A stretch of DNA of 64,000 nucleotides from CAWCUU01 sp963798855 (GTDB lineage: Bacteria > Gemmatimonadota > Gemmatimonadetes > Longimicrobiales > RSA9), in NCBI GenBank assembly GCA_963798855.1, contig CAWCUU010000002.1, positions 558,001-622,000 of the forward strand, written 5' to 3'. Of this stretch, positions 51,130 to 59,883 are shown one piece after another. Every line of letters starts with the position of its first letter. The first letter of the stretch is position 1. The notes beneath the pieces are model-generated. The model was not told the origin of the DNA. It worked only from the letters and a program-made list of their open reading frames with translations, and did no database searches. A program made the position numbers and the translations under genes.

Positions 51130-51407
51130 GCCACGCGCGAAGCGCGAGTCGCCCCTACGCGCGAAGCGCGAGGCCCCCGCGGCGAAGCCGCGCCCCCCGG
51201 CGAAGCCGCGCCCCCGCGGCGAAGCCGCGCCCCCGCGGCGAAGCCGCGCCCCCCGGCGAAGCCGCGCCCCCGCGGCGAAGCCGCGCCCCCGCGGCGAAGC
51301 CGCGCCCCCCGGCGAAGCGCTCCGGCCGGAGGCCGCGCCCGGGCGAAGCCCGCGCCCGGCGCGTGAGCGCCGCGCCCGCCCGTCAGGGCGCGCCCGGCGG
51401 CGCTCGC
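51130..51407. repeat. tandem hairpin array GCGGCGAAGCCGC
   Basis: A chain of short hairpins: two GCGCGAAGCGCG units, then about seven CGGCGAAGCCG units with period near 18 bases, then several with altered stems (GGGCGAAGCCC, GGCGCGTGAGCGCC). On the amidohydrolase strand it directly follows the stop. No open frame looks coding. Resembles REP/BIME-type elements. Confidence 0.9.
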
Positions 51408-53147
51408 CTAGCGACTGTACACGATCTTCCCGCCCACGATCGTGTACAGCACCTTCGTGCCGGGAATGGAATCCGGCGCCGCCGCCAGAATATCGCGGTC
51501 GAGCACGGCCATATCGGCCAGCTTCCCCGGCTCGATCGATCCCTTCTCCCCCTCCTCGAACGCCGCGTAGGCGCCGTTGATGGTGTAGGTCCGCAGCGCC
51601 GCCTCCCGCGACAGCGCCTGGTCGGGGAAGAAGCTGGATCCGTCCGCGAGCGCGCGCGTGACGGTGCAGTGGTAGCTGGCGATCGGGTCGATGTCCTCGA
51701 CCGGGACGTCCGTCCCGTTCGTGACGACGGCTCCGTCTGCCTCCAGCGCCTTCCACATGTAAGCGCCTTCCGACGCGCGCTTCTCGCCGAGCCGGCGGAT
51801 GACGTACGGTCCATCGGAGCAGGCGTGGATCCCCTGCATCGAGGCGATCACGCCGAGCTTTCCGAAGCGCGCGATGTCGCCCGGCTCGAGGTGCTGCGCG
51901 TGCTCGACACGCCAGCGAAGGTTCGTGCTGTCGGGGTGCTGGCCGAGCAGCTCCGCGTACGCGTCCAGAACCTCGTGGTTCGCGCGGTCGCCGATCGCGT
52001 GCGTCGCGATCTGGAAGCCGTTGCGCATGCCGATCGTGGCGATCTCCCGGATGCGCGGGATCGGCGTCACGTCGAGGCCCGACGTGGAAGGCTGGTCGGT
52101 GTACGGCAGCAACAGCCATGCGCTGTGCGAGCCGAGCGCGCCATCCGCTGAGATTTCGCCGATCGCGCGCACGGTGAAGTGGTCGTCGCCGGCGCCGATC
52201 ACGCGTCGTTTCGCCAGCTCCGGCTCGGCGTCCGGCGTCACTTCGCCCGGGCTGACAAGGGCGTATATGCGGAGCGGCAGGTCTCCGTTCTCGGCCATGT
52301 CGCGCAGGAAGTCGATCGTCTGGAAGGACTCGCCCTGGTCCTGGAAGCTGGTCACGCCCTTCGAGACCGCCTCTTGCGCGGCCAGCCGGACTCTGTTTCG
52401 CGCGTCGGTCTCGACCTGCGCGGGCGTGCGCGCGGCGAGCGCCCTGGCGTGCGCGCGCTCGGCGAGGCGCTCCGCGTTGTCGACGAGCATGCCGGTCAGG
52501 TGACCGGCCTCGTCGCGCACGATCTCGCCGCCGCTCGGGCTCTTCGTTGCCGCCGTGACGCCCGCGACCTCCAGCGCCTTCGCGTTCGCGATGCTGGCGT
52601 GGCCGCTGGCGTGTGTCAGCAGCACGGGGTTGTCCGGTGCGACTTGGTTCAGGCGATCGTTCGTGGGAAAGCCGGCGACGACGCGGCCGGGCGAGTCGCT
52701 CCACTTCTCCTGATGCCAGCCGCGCCCGAGGATCCAATCGCCCGGCTGCGCATCCTTCGCGGCCTGCGCGACCATGTCGACGATCTCGTCCCACGTGTTC
52801 GCCTTCATGAGGTTTAGCTCCGTCTTCGCCGTGCCGAGCCCCATGAAGTGACCGTGCGACTCGATGAAGCCCGGCACGAGAAGGTGGCCCTGCAGGTCGA
52901 TGACTCGCGTCGACTCGCCGATGTACGGCTGTATGTCCACATCGCTGCCGACGGCGACGATGCTGTCGCCCCGCACCGCGACCGCCTGCGCAATGGTGTT
53001 GGAGGAATCGACGGTTGCAACGCGCCCGCCCCGCAGCACGAGGTCGGCCGCGTCCACCCGCGGCCCCGCCACGCCGCAACCCGCGAGCAACGGCAGGCAG
53101 AGAAGCCCGATCAGGCGAACGGGCGTACGCAGTGACAGCGCGTCCAT
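51408..53147 (-). CDS. secreted amidohydrolase (YtcJ-like)
   Basis: A 579-aa metal-dependent hydrolase of the amidohydrolase superfamily. Signal peptide and lipobox (LLCLPLLAGC) anchor it outside the inner membrane. Metal ligands are in ESHGHFMGLG near residue 95, and later in FQIATHAIGDRANHEVLD and RVEHAQHLEPGD. The final NGTDVPVEDIDP is the catalytic Asp region. It resembles exoenzyme regulatory/AepA-type YtcJ amidohydrolases. ATG at 53147 is preceded by GGAGGAAG. Substrate unknown; typically amides or cyclic imides. Confidence 0.92.
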   Translation of the reverse strand: MDALSLRTPVRLIGLLCLPLLAGCGVAGPRVDAADLVLRGGRVATVDSSNTIAQAVAVRGDSIVAVGSDVDIQPYIGESTRVIDLQGHLLVPGFIESHGHFMGLGTAKTELNLMKANTWDEIVDMVAQAAKDAQPGDWILGRGWHQEKWSDSPGRVVAGFPTNDRLNQVAPDNPVLLTHASGHASIANAKALEVAGVTAATKSPSGGEIVRDEAGHLTGMLVDNAERLAERAHARALAARTPAQVETDARNRVRLAAQEAVSKGVTSFQDQGESFQTIDFLRDMAENGDLPLRIYALVSPGEVTPDAEPELAKRRVIGAGDDHFTVRAIGEISADGALGSHSAWLLLPYTDQPSTSGLDVTPIPRIREIATIGMRNGFQIATHAIGDRANHEVLDAYAELLGQHPDSTNLRWRVEHAQHLEPGDIARFGKLGVIASMQGIHACSDGPYVIRRLGEKRASEGAYMWKALEADGAVVTNGTDVPVEDIDPIASYHCTVTRALADGSSFFPDQALSREAALRTYTINGAYAAFEEGEKGSIEPGKLADMAVLDRDILAAAPDSIPGTKVLYTIVGGKIVYSR

Positions 53148-53252
53148 CAGGCTTCCTCCGGCAAACGGGATCGGTCCGACACGAGGCCTCAGGATGCAAG
53201 CCTCCCGCTCGTGCGGCAACGCCGGGAGGCGAGCGCGGGGAGTCGATGCCGG

Positions 53253-53281
53253 TTGACACTTCAGCCTTCACACCTCACACT
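53253..53281 (+). promoter_or_regulatory. promoter of the cobalamin-uptake operon
   Basis: TTGACA at 53253-53258, 17 bases, then CACACT at 53276-53281. The start would be near 53288, just before the first stem of the cobalamin riboswitch, which supports the call despite the weak -10. Confidence 0.6.
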
Positions 53282-53295
53282 TCGAAGTTCCAAGA

Positions 53296-53466
53296 CACGA
53301 ACGGGGCCACACGGAAGCCGGTGAGAGTCCGGCGCGGCCCCGCCACTGTGAGAGGTCCGGCGCGCGAAAGCGGCCGGAACGGACCGTCCGAAATGCCACT
53401 GGGACGCGCGGCGTCCTGGGAAGGTGGGCGGCCCGGCCTCGAGTCAGGAGACCGGCTCCGTTCGTG
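53296..53466 (+). ncRNA. cobalamin riboswitch
   Basis: Classic B12 element. P1 is CACGAACGG (53296-53304) with CCGTTCGTG (53458-53466), nine paired bases. The core has GAAGCCGGTGAGAGTCCGGC and GCCACTGTGAG. The B12 box is GAGTCAGGAGACCGGCT (53441-53457). It binds adenosyl- or methylcobalamin and lowers expression of the uptake operon. Confidence 0.95.
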
Positions 53467-53490
53467 CCCGGAAGCGCCCCTCGCGGGAGG

Positions 53491-53566
53491 GGACGGGCTG
53501 AGCCGCAGCTGTCTGCGGCGCGCGATCGAGCCCGTTCCTTTTCCGCCCCGGCGAAAGGACGGGCTC
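53491..53566 (+). promoter_or_regulatory. riboswitch expression platform with RBS-sequestering hairpin
   Basis: GAGCCCGTTCCTTT (53528-53541) pairs with AAAGGACGGGCTC (53554-53566) in 13 base pairs and one bulged T. The right arm contains the AAAGGA ribosome site and abuts the TTG start. An identical competing strand, GGACGGGCT at 53491-53499, can pair with the same left arm and free the site. This fits translational control. Confidence 0.7.
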
Positions 53567-54472
53567 TTGCGCTTCACCCCGGCGTCGCTGCTGCTGTCGC
53601 TTGCCTTCGCCGCCTGCACCCCTGGCGGCGAGGATGCGCAACCCGCGGCGCTCCACGTCAGGGACCTGAGCGGCCGCAACGTCGACCTGCCAGCGCCTGC
53701 AGGGCGCGTCGTGGCGCTGATCCCGGCCGCGACGGAGATCGTGATCCGGCTCGGAGCGGGCGACCGGCTGGTGGCTCGCACCGATTACGACCAGGAGCCC
53801 GAGCTGCGGCACCTGCCGTCGGTCGGGGGCGGCCTGACTCCGAGCCTCGAGTGGCTGGTCGCGCGGCGGCCCGATCTGGTCGTCGCGTGGCCGGACGAGC
53901 GCGCACGCGACGTCGTCTCGCGGCTCGACGCGGCGGGCATCGCGGTGTACGCGGCCCGGATGGAGACGCTCGAGGACATCCGCCGCACGGCGCGCGACCT
54001 CGGCACGCTGCTCGGGCTCAGGCCGCGCGCCGACACCCTGGTCGTGGGGATGGACGCGCTGCTCGACTCCGTCGGCCGCTCCGTCGCGGGCCGTGAGCAC
54101 CCGCGCGTGCTGTACCTGGAGTCGCGCGATCCGCCGCTGGTCGTCGGATCGGGAACGTACCTGAACGAGCTGATCGGGATCGCGGGCGGCGAGAACGTGT
54201 TCTCGGATGCCACGACGCCGTGGCCGCACGTCTCTCTCGAGGAGATCGTGCGCCGGCGACCCGAAGTCCTGCTGCTCCCCGTTACGGATACCGCCGCAGC
54301 CGACACCGCGTGGCTGCGGCGCGCCCCCGTCTGGCGGGAGTTGCCTGCGGTGCGAAACGGTCGCGTCCACCCGCTCGACGAGAACACCTTCAGCCGGCCC
54401 GGCCTTGGAGTCGGCCGACTCGCCGTCCGACTGGCCGAGCTGCTCCACATGGCTCCCGGGACAGGCCCATGA
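53567..54472 (+). CDS. btuF: cobalamin ABC transporter substrate-binding lipoprotein
   Basis: A 301-aa periplasmic binding protein with a signal and lipobox (LLSLAFAAC). It has the two-lobed class III fold with GRVVALIPAATEIVIRLGAG and GGENVFSDATTPWPHVSLEE, like BtuF. TTG at 53567 follows AAAGGA and lies right after the riboswitch platform. The frame is open upstream only through the riboswitch. Its stop overlaps the btuC start (ATGA). Corrinoid specificity is supported by the riboswitch. Confidence 0.9.
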   Translation: MRFTPASLLLSLAFAACTPGGEDAQPAALHVRDLSGRNVDLPAPAGRVVALIPAATEIVIRLGAGDRLVARTDYDQEPELRHLPSVGGGLTPSLEWLVARRPDLVVAWPDERARDVVSRLDAAGIAVYAARMETLEDIRRTARDLGTLLGLRPRADTLVVGMDALLDSVGRSVAGREHPRVLYLESRDPPLVVGSGTYLNELIGIAGGENVFSDATTPWPHVSLEEIVRRRPEVLLLPVTDTAAADTAWLRRAPVWRELPAVRNGRVHPLDENTFSRPGLGVGRLAVRLAELLHMAPGTGP

Positions 54473-55455
54473 GACGGCCGCTGCGGCTGTCGGCACTCGC
54501 CGGCCTCACCGCGGTCGTGCTCCTGCTGAGCATCGGCGTGGGGGCCGCCCCCCTCTCGATCCCCGACGTCATCGCGGCGCTGGGCGGTCACGGCACGGCG
54601 ACGGCGCGCACGATCGTGCTCGAGCTGCGCCTGCCGAGGGCGGCGCTCGCGGCGCTCGTGGGCGGCGGCCTCGCAGTGGGAGGCGCCGTGTTCCAGGCGC
54701 TGCTCCGCAACACGCTCGCCGAGCCGTACATCCTCGGCGTGTCCGGCGGCGCCGCGGTCGGGGCCGTCGGCGCGATCGCGCTCGGCTGGAGCCTGCGCGC
54801 GCCGTGGAGCCTTCCGATCGCGGCGCTCGCCGGCGCGCTCGTCGCCGTCCTGCTGGTCTTCCGCATCGCGCTCGCGGCCGGCCGCGCTCTCGACACCCGC
54901 GTGCTGCTGCTCGCCGGCGTCGTCGCGGGCGCGTTCTTCAACGCGGCGATCCTGCTGGTGCTCAGCCTCTCGCGAATCGAGACGTTCCGCTCGGCCATCT
55001 TCTGGATGCTGGGCGGCCTCTCCGGTGCCACGTGGCGGAGCGATGCACTGCTCGCGCTCTACCTTCTGCCCGCGCTGGCGGTTCTGCTCGCGCTGGCTCG
55101 TCCGCTGAACCTGCTCGCGGTCGGCGAGGAATCGGCCGGCTATCTCGGGCTGCGAGTCGAGCGAGTGAAGCGGATCGCCTACGTCGCGACATCGCTGCTC
55201 GTGGCGGCGTGCGTCGCTACGACCGGCGTAATCGGCTTCATCGGCCTGGTCGTGCCACACACACTCCGCCTGCTATGGGGTGGCGACCATCGGCTCCTGC
55301 TTCCGGCGTCGCTGCTCGCCGGGGCCGCGTTCCTGACGGTCGCGGATACGCTCGCCCGGACGGTCGTCGCGCCGGTCGAGCTACCCGTCGGCGTCGTGAC
55401 GGCGCTGATCGGAGTACCGGTCTTCCTGGTTCTACTGACCCGCAAGGCCACGTGA
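54469..55455 (+). CDS. btuC: cobalamin ABC transporter permease
   Basis: A 328-aa FecCD-family permease with about ten helices, including GGGLAVGGAVFQALLRNTLA and GVVAGAFFNAAILLVLSLSR, and the conserved coupling segment AIFWMLGGLSGATW. Late motif GVIGFIGLVVPHTLRLLWGG is a family hallmark. ATG overlaps the btuF stop and the stop overlaps the btuD start, so the three are coupled. Confidence 0.93.
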   Translation: MRRPLRLSALAGLTAVVLLLSIGVGAAPLSIPDVIAALGGHGTATARTIVLELRLPRAALAALVGGGLAVGGAVFQALLRNTLAEPYILGVSGGAAVGAVGAIALGWSLRAPWSLPIAALAGALVAVLLVFRIALAAGRALDTRVLLLAGVVAGAFFNAAILLVLSLSRIETFRSAIFWMLGGLSGATWRSDALLALYLLPALAVLLALARPLNLLAVGEESAGYLGLRVERVKRIAYVATSLLVAACVATTGVIGFIGLVVPHTLRLLWGGDHRLLLPASLLAGAAFLTVADTLARTVVAPVELPVGVVTALIGVPVFLVLLTRKAT

Positions 55456-56279
55456 GCGCCTCCGCCTTCCAGGCTCGCGACCTCGCCTTCCGCTACGAGC
55501 GTGCGGCAGCGCCCGCGATCGATGGGGTCGACGTCGACGTCGCGACCGGCGAAGTGCACGGTGTCATCGGGCCCAACGGCTCAGGAAAGTCGACGCTCCT
55601 CCGGCTGCTCCTCGGCTCGCTCCGACCGGCGAGCGGCCGTGCCCGCTACGCGGGTCGCGACGTCGCGGAATGGCCGCCGGCGCAGCTTGCCCGCCGCGTC
55701 GGCGTCGTGCCACAGGCCGAGGAGCTCGTCTTCCCCCTCACCGTGCGCGAGCTCGCCGCGATGGGCCGCTACCCCCACCTGGGCCCATGGCGCCGCGAGG
55801 GACCGCGCGACCGGCGCGCCGTCGAGGCCGCGCTCGAGCGGTGCGACGTCGCGCCGCTCGCCGATCGGCCGCTCTCCACGCTGTCAGGCGGGGAGAGGCA
55901 GCGCGCGCGCATCGCGAGGGCCCTCGCGCAGGAGCCGGAGACGCTGGTGCTCGATGAGCCCACCGTGTCACTCGACATCCGGCATGAGATGGCGATCTTC
56001 GAGCTGCTGCGCGCACTCGCCGCCGAGGGCACGACCGTCCTGCTCGTCACCCACAACCTCAACCTTGCCGCGCGCTTCGCCGACCGGCTGCTGTTGCTCG
56101 ACGCCGGGCGCTGCGCCGCGGCCGGCCCTGCGGACGAAGTCCTCACACGCGCTTCCGTCGAGGGCGTCTACCACTGGCCGGTCGTCCTTTACGCCCACCC
56201 CGGCCCGGGCCCGGACGCCGGCGCACCACAGGTCGTGCCGCTCGCCGCGCGCCCGACCGACGCCGAAACTGGAGACTGA
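55452..56279 (+). CDS. btuD: cobalamin ABC transporter ATP-binding protein
   Basis: A 275-aa ATPase: Walker A GPNGSGKST, signature LSGGERQRARIARALAQEP, Walker B LVLDEPTVSLD and switch HIS in LVTHNLNLA. The N-terminal ASAFQARDLAFRY is typical of FepC/BtuD proteins. GTG overlaps the btuC stop. A Pro-rich C-terminal tail (about 25 aa) is extra. Two bases separate it from the receptor gene. Confidence 0.93.
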   Translation: MSASAFQARDLAFRYERAAAPAIDGVDVDVATGEVHGVIGPNGSGKSTLLRLLLGSLRPASGRARYAGRDVAEWPPAQLARRVGVVPQAEELVFPLTVRELAAMGRYPHLGPWRREGPRDRRAVEAALERCDVAPLADRPLSTLSGGERQRARIARALAQEPETLVLDEPTVSLDIRHEMAIFELLRALAAEGTTVLLVTHNLNLAARFADRLLLLDAGRCAAAGPADEVLTRASVEGVYHWPVVLYAHPGPGPDAGAPQVVPLAARPTDAETGD

Positions 56280-56280
56280 A

Positions 56281-58272
56281 ATGCGAAGGATCCCGCTGCG
56301 AACCGCATCCGCCGTCGCTCTCGCCGTTACCCTCGCTATCGCCGGCCGCTCACCGCTCGGGGCGCAGAGGCCGGACACGGCCGTGGCCGATACGTTCCGG
56401 CTGCGCCGGCTCGTCGTGACGGCCACCCGCGTCGCAATGCCAGCCTCTTCGGTGCCCGCGGCCACCACCGTGATCGATCGCGACGAGATCGAGAAGAGCG
56501 GCGCGAAGCACCTGGTCGAGGTGCTGCGCGCGGTGCCTGGCGCGACGCTGGTGCAGACGGGGCCCTACGGCGCCGCGGCGTCCCTGTTCATGCGCGGCGG
56601 CGAGAGCGACTACGTGAAGGTGCTGGTGGACGGCGTGCCCGTGAACCAGCCCGGCGGTGCGATCGACCTGTCGACGCTCACGCTCGATGATGTCGAGCGC
56701 GTCGAGGTCGTCCGTGGGCCCGTGAGCGTCCTCTACGGATCGGACGCGATGAGCGGCGTCGTCCAGATCTTCACCCGCCGGGGCCGCGGCACGAGCCGCT
56801 TTCGCGCCGAGGCGAAGGGGGGCAACTATGGCACGTGGGAGACTGCGGTGTCCACCAGCGGCGGGGACGAGGGGCTCGCTTATTCGGCTTCGCTCTCCCG
56901 CTTCGCCAGCGACGGCACCTACGCGTTCAACAACGAGTACCGCAACGACGTCGCTGCCGCGCGCGTCGACGCCAGCCCCGATTCACGCACCGAGGCGCGC
57001 GTCACGTTCCGGTGGTCGGACAGCGAATACCACTACCCGACGGACGGCGCGGGCAACGTCGTGGACCGGAACACCTTCCAGACGGGAACTCGCATCGTGG
57101 CGGCCGCGGAGGTCGGCCGGCGACTGACGCCCTGGCTCGACGCGCGCCTGCTGTTCTCCGGCGCGGACCTGCGAACCGGGCTCACCGATCGCCCCGATGG
57201 CCCCTCCGACACGCTCGGCGTCTTCGGCTACCTCGGCAGCGGTCGCGCGCGACGCCGGACCGCCGAGCTGCGCGGGACAGCCACTCTCGGCGCCGCCGCA
57301 TTCACGGCCGGCGCATCGCTCGAGCGGGAGCGCGAACTTTCGCAGGGCACTGCCCAGACCGCGTTCGGCGATTTCCCCGCCGCCTACTCCGGAGATCGCA
57401 CGGACCGTGCGTACTACGGGGAGCTGATCCTGCGACCCGTCTCCCGTATCACCTGGACGGGCGGCGTCCGCCTCGACGATGACGACGCGTTCGGCCACTT
57501 CACGACCTACCGGGCGGGAGTATCGCTGCACGTGCTGAACGGGACGCGCCTGCGCGCCGCGCTCGGCACCGCCTTCAAGGAGCCGACAATCCTGGAGAAC
57601 TTCGGCGTAGGGTTCGCGCGCGGGAATCCGGATCTGCGCCCGGAGCGCTCGCGCAGCTGGGAAATCGGCGGGGATGAGACGCTGCTCGGCGGACGCCTGC
57701 AGATCGGCGCGACGTGGTTCGATCAGCGCTTCCGCGACATGATCGACTACAACGCGGCGCCACCCGCCGCCGACGGGCCGAACTACTACAACATCGCCGG
57801 CGCTAGCGCGCGCGGGCTCGAGCTTGGCGTCCGCGTCGTCGTGACCGATGACCTCGCCCTCGTTGCGGGCTACACTCGGCTAGCCACCGAAACGACCGAC
57901 ACCTCCTTCGTCTCCGGACCGGACGCGCTGTTCGCGCCCGGCGCGCCGCTGCTCCGACGGCCCGCGAACGCCGGCCGGATGGGCCTCGACGCAACGCTCG
58001 GCGCTGGCGCCGCCGCATCACTCTTCCTTTCCCGCACCGGCGCACGCTGGGATCTCGACTACTCCGTCTATCCCGCCGTTCGTGTGCGCCTCGCGCCGTA
58101 CACGCGCGTCGACGCCTCCGCCACGCTGCCGATCCATATCGGCCACGGCCCCGGGCTCACGGCCATGCTCAGGGTGGAGAACGCGCTCGACGCCGACTAT
58201 CAGGAGGTGCTCGGGTTTCCGGCGCGAGGGCGGACCGTGCTGGTCGGCGGAACCGTGGAGATCGGGCGATGA
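56281..58272 (+). CDS. btuB: TonB-dependent receptor, BtuB-like
   Basis: A 663-aa outer-membrane receptor. A signal peptide (LAVTLAIAGRSPLGAQ) is followed by a TonB-box-like start (DTFRLRRLVVTATRVA). The plug domain contains VEVLRAVPGATLVQTGPYGA and the barrel ends in an aromatic strand (TVLVGGTVEIGR). Its place in a riboswitch-controlled btu operon supports corrinoid uptake across the outer membrane. ATG is two bases after the btuD stop. Receptor-type barrels of 600-700 aa are normal. Confidence 0.92.
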   Translation: MRRIPLRTASAVALAVTLAIAGRSPLGAQRPDTAVADTFRLRRLVVTATRVAMPASSVPAATTVIDRDEIEKSGAKHLVEVLRAVPGATLVQTGPYGAAASLFMRGGESDYVKVLVDGVPVNQPGGAIDLSTLTLDDVERVEVVRGPVSVLYGSDAMSGVVQIFTRRGRGTSRFRAEAKGGNYGTWETAVSTSGGDEGLAYSASLSRFASDGTYAFNNEYRNDVAAARVDASPDSRTEARVTFRWSDSEYHYPTDGAGNVVDRNTFQTGTRIVAAAEVGRRLTPWLDARLLFSGADLRTGLTDRPDGPSDTLGVFGYLGSGRARRRTAELRGTATLGAAAFTAGASLERERELSQGTAQTAFGDFPAAYSGDRTDRAYYGELILRPVSRITWTGGVRLDDDDAFGHFTTYRAGVSLHVLNGTRLRAALGTAFKEPTILENFGVGFARGNPDLRPERSRSWEIGGDETLLGGRLQIGATWFDQRFRDMIDYNAAPPAADGPNYYNIAGASARGLELGVRVVVTDDLALVAGYTRLATETTDTSFVSGPDALFAPGAPLLRRPANAGRMGLDATLGAGAAASLFLSRTGARWDLDYSVYPAVRVRLAPYTRVDASATLPIHIGHGPGLTAMLRVENALDADYQEVLGFPARGRTVLVGGTVEIGR

Positions 58273-58334
58273 AACGGAGCCGACGGCATCGGCGCAATCC
58301 GCCCCCCGACGGCGCAGACCTTCCCCGGATCCTC

Positions 58335-58727
58335 TCAGATCCGCTCCAGCTCCCGGACGGTGCGGTCGTTCTCGACGTTGCCCGTGTTGAGCGTGCTGCG
58401 CGGCTCGACGAACAGCACGTGCGCCTCCTCCGGCGCCACCGGCCGGTGCTCGACGCCTCGCGGAACGACGAGGAACTCCCCTTCTTCGAGCCAGATCTCC
58501 TGGTCCCTCAGCTCGATGAGGAGCCGGCCTCGAACCACGAGGAAGAGCTCGTCCTCTTTCGGATGGTGGTGCCAGACGAACTCGCCTTCCAGCTTCGCCA
58601 GCTTCACGTCCGCATCGTTGACGCGCGCGACCAGCTTCGGGCTCCAGCGCTCCTGAAAGAGGTCGAACTTGTCGCGCAGGCTCACCTTCTCGATGGCGCC
58701 CGGCGACGCCGCGTCCCGCTGTTGCAT
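58335..58727 (-). CDS. cupin domain protein
   Basis: A 130-aa single cupin. Metal-ligand pattern is WHHHPKEDELFLVVRGRL followed by GEFLVVPRGVEHRP. It starts after an AAGGAGC site. Such proteins are often mannose-6-phosphate isomerase-like or small dioxygenase/scaffold cupins; substrate is not known. It ends 62 bases from the receptor gene, convergently. Confidence 0.9.
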   Translation of the reverse strand: MQQRDAASPGAIEKVSLRDKFDLFQERWSPKLVARVNDADVKLAKLEGEFVWHHHPKEDELFLVVRGRLLIELRDQEIWLEEGEFLVVPRGVEHRPVAPEEAHVLFVEPRSTLNTGNVENDRTVRELERI

Positions 58728-58804
58728 GGGTCAGCTCCTTCCGAGGTTGAACTCGAGTCGCCCGCCCCTCGGCCTCCGCGCGGCGCCGATTTAGCGGTAT
58801 CGCT

Positions 58805-59638
58805 TCAGCAGGACACGTCCATCAGAGCCTCGGCCACTCGCAGCGCTGGCTCCGTGCCGTCCGGCCCACCCTCGTCTTCGAGAGTCCAGATGGCCGACAG
58901 AACGGCCTGCGCGAAGGCCCAGGCGAGCACGCGATCCCGATCGACGCCGAGCAACTCGACCATCTGGCGGACCCGGCGCTCGATCGAAGAGCGCGTGTGC
59001 AGCTCCGGCGCGTGCCGCGGATTGCGCAGCGCCGCCCCGAACTCGAATTCCCGTTCGGCGACCACCCCCTTCGGGTCGATGGCGACCCAGCCGCGATCGG
59101 CGGAGAAGAGAATGTTGTAGTGCTGCAGGTCGCCGTGCAGCAGGCGAACCTCGGTCTGGCTCCGGCACAACGCCGCGTAGCAGTGCCAGGCGCGTCGCAC
59201 CAGAACGCCCGGAATCCGCTCGTCTCGACTGGCGATGTACCGGCCGAAGGCGGCCCCCCAATCCTCGGCCGTCGGACTTGCGGCCAGGGGTGGAGACGCG
59301 CGCCACATCTCCAGCGCGACGCCCCCGAGGATCGCGGTGGCCTCGATGTCGCCGCACCTCTCGAGCCGATCGGAGAGCCGCGTACCTGGCCGCAGCTCCT
59401 CCAGCAGAACGGCACCGCCGAGCCGCTCGAGAACCCGGACCATGCCGTGTCCATCGAAGGCCGCCGTTGCGCGGCCGGACTCCCACTCATCGCCTGGCGA
59501 GGTCACCATCTTGAGCACGACCGGGTCGCCGTGTCTGAAGCCGAACGCGATCACCGACGTCGGCGTGGTCCGGACCCGGCGAACGGTGACGTTCCACTCG
59601 CGCGCGAGCACATCCAGTCGGTCCTTCGATCTAGCCAT
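58805..59638 (-). CDS. APH(6)-like aminoglycoside/hydroxyurea phosphotransferase
   Basis: A 277-aa kinase-fold protein of the streptomycin 6-phosphotransferase / hydroxyurea kinase family. The catalytic loop is LLHGDLQHYNILF near residue 165 and the metal-binding motif is WVAIDPKGVVAE. It has the family N-terminal EWNVTVRRVRTTPTSVIAFG. It could inactivate streptomycin-class drugs or phosphorylate a small metabolite. ATG at 59638 is used; there is no clear ribosome site. The gene is chromosomal and not next to any mobile element. Confidence 0.88.
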   Translation of the reverse strand: MARSKDRLDVLAREWNVTVRRVRTTPTSVIAFGFRHGDPVVLKMVTSPGDEWESGRATAAFDGHGMVRVLERLGGAVLLEELRPGTRLSDRLERCGDIEATAILGGVALEMWRASPPLAASPTAEDWGAAFGRYIASRDERIPGVLVRRAWHCYAALCRSQTEVRLLHGDLQHYNILFSADRGWVAIDPKGVVAEREFEFGAALRNPRHAPELHTRSSIERRVRQMVELLGVDRDRVLAWAFAQAVLSAIWTLEDEGGPDGTEPALRVAEALMDVSC

Positions 59639-59883
59639 ATCCAGGTGCGTCCGCCGCGCAGGTTGGACGCGAGCACCTCGACGTCGTTCACGGAATCGAG
59701 CACCACCGGATCGTTCACGTACTGCACGGGCAACGCCGCGAACCTGCTGCTCAGCGAGAGCAGCTCGGAGCAGTTGTCCGGATAGCGCGCGAGCTCCAGC
59801 TCGGCCGCCACCTGCGCCAGGCCGGAGCCGGAAATCGCTCTACGATCCGTTTCTGCAACATGGCCAGCGTTTTGAGGATCAGC
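59639..59883 (-). other. gap after rsgA with a short open frame
   Basis: Between the kinase and rsgA genes. In the frame of rsgA, past its stop, the codons continue open for about 100 residues (for example ELELARYPDNCSELLSLSSR) into the kinase gene. GTG at 59811 could start an 86-aa protein ending at 59551. Composition looks somewhat protein-like but there is no ribosome site or recognised family. It may be a small gene or a remnant. Confidence 0.3.

Noticed and set aside
51130..51400. CRISPR or phage attachment array
   Set aside because: Short palindromes with an 18-bp period and no unique spacers; looks like a hairpin repeat element.
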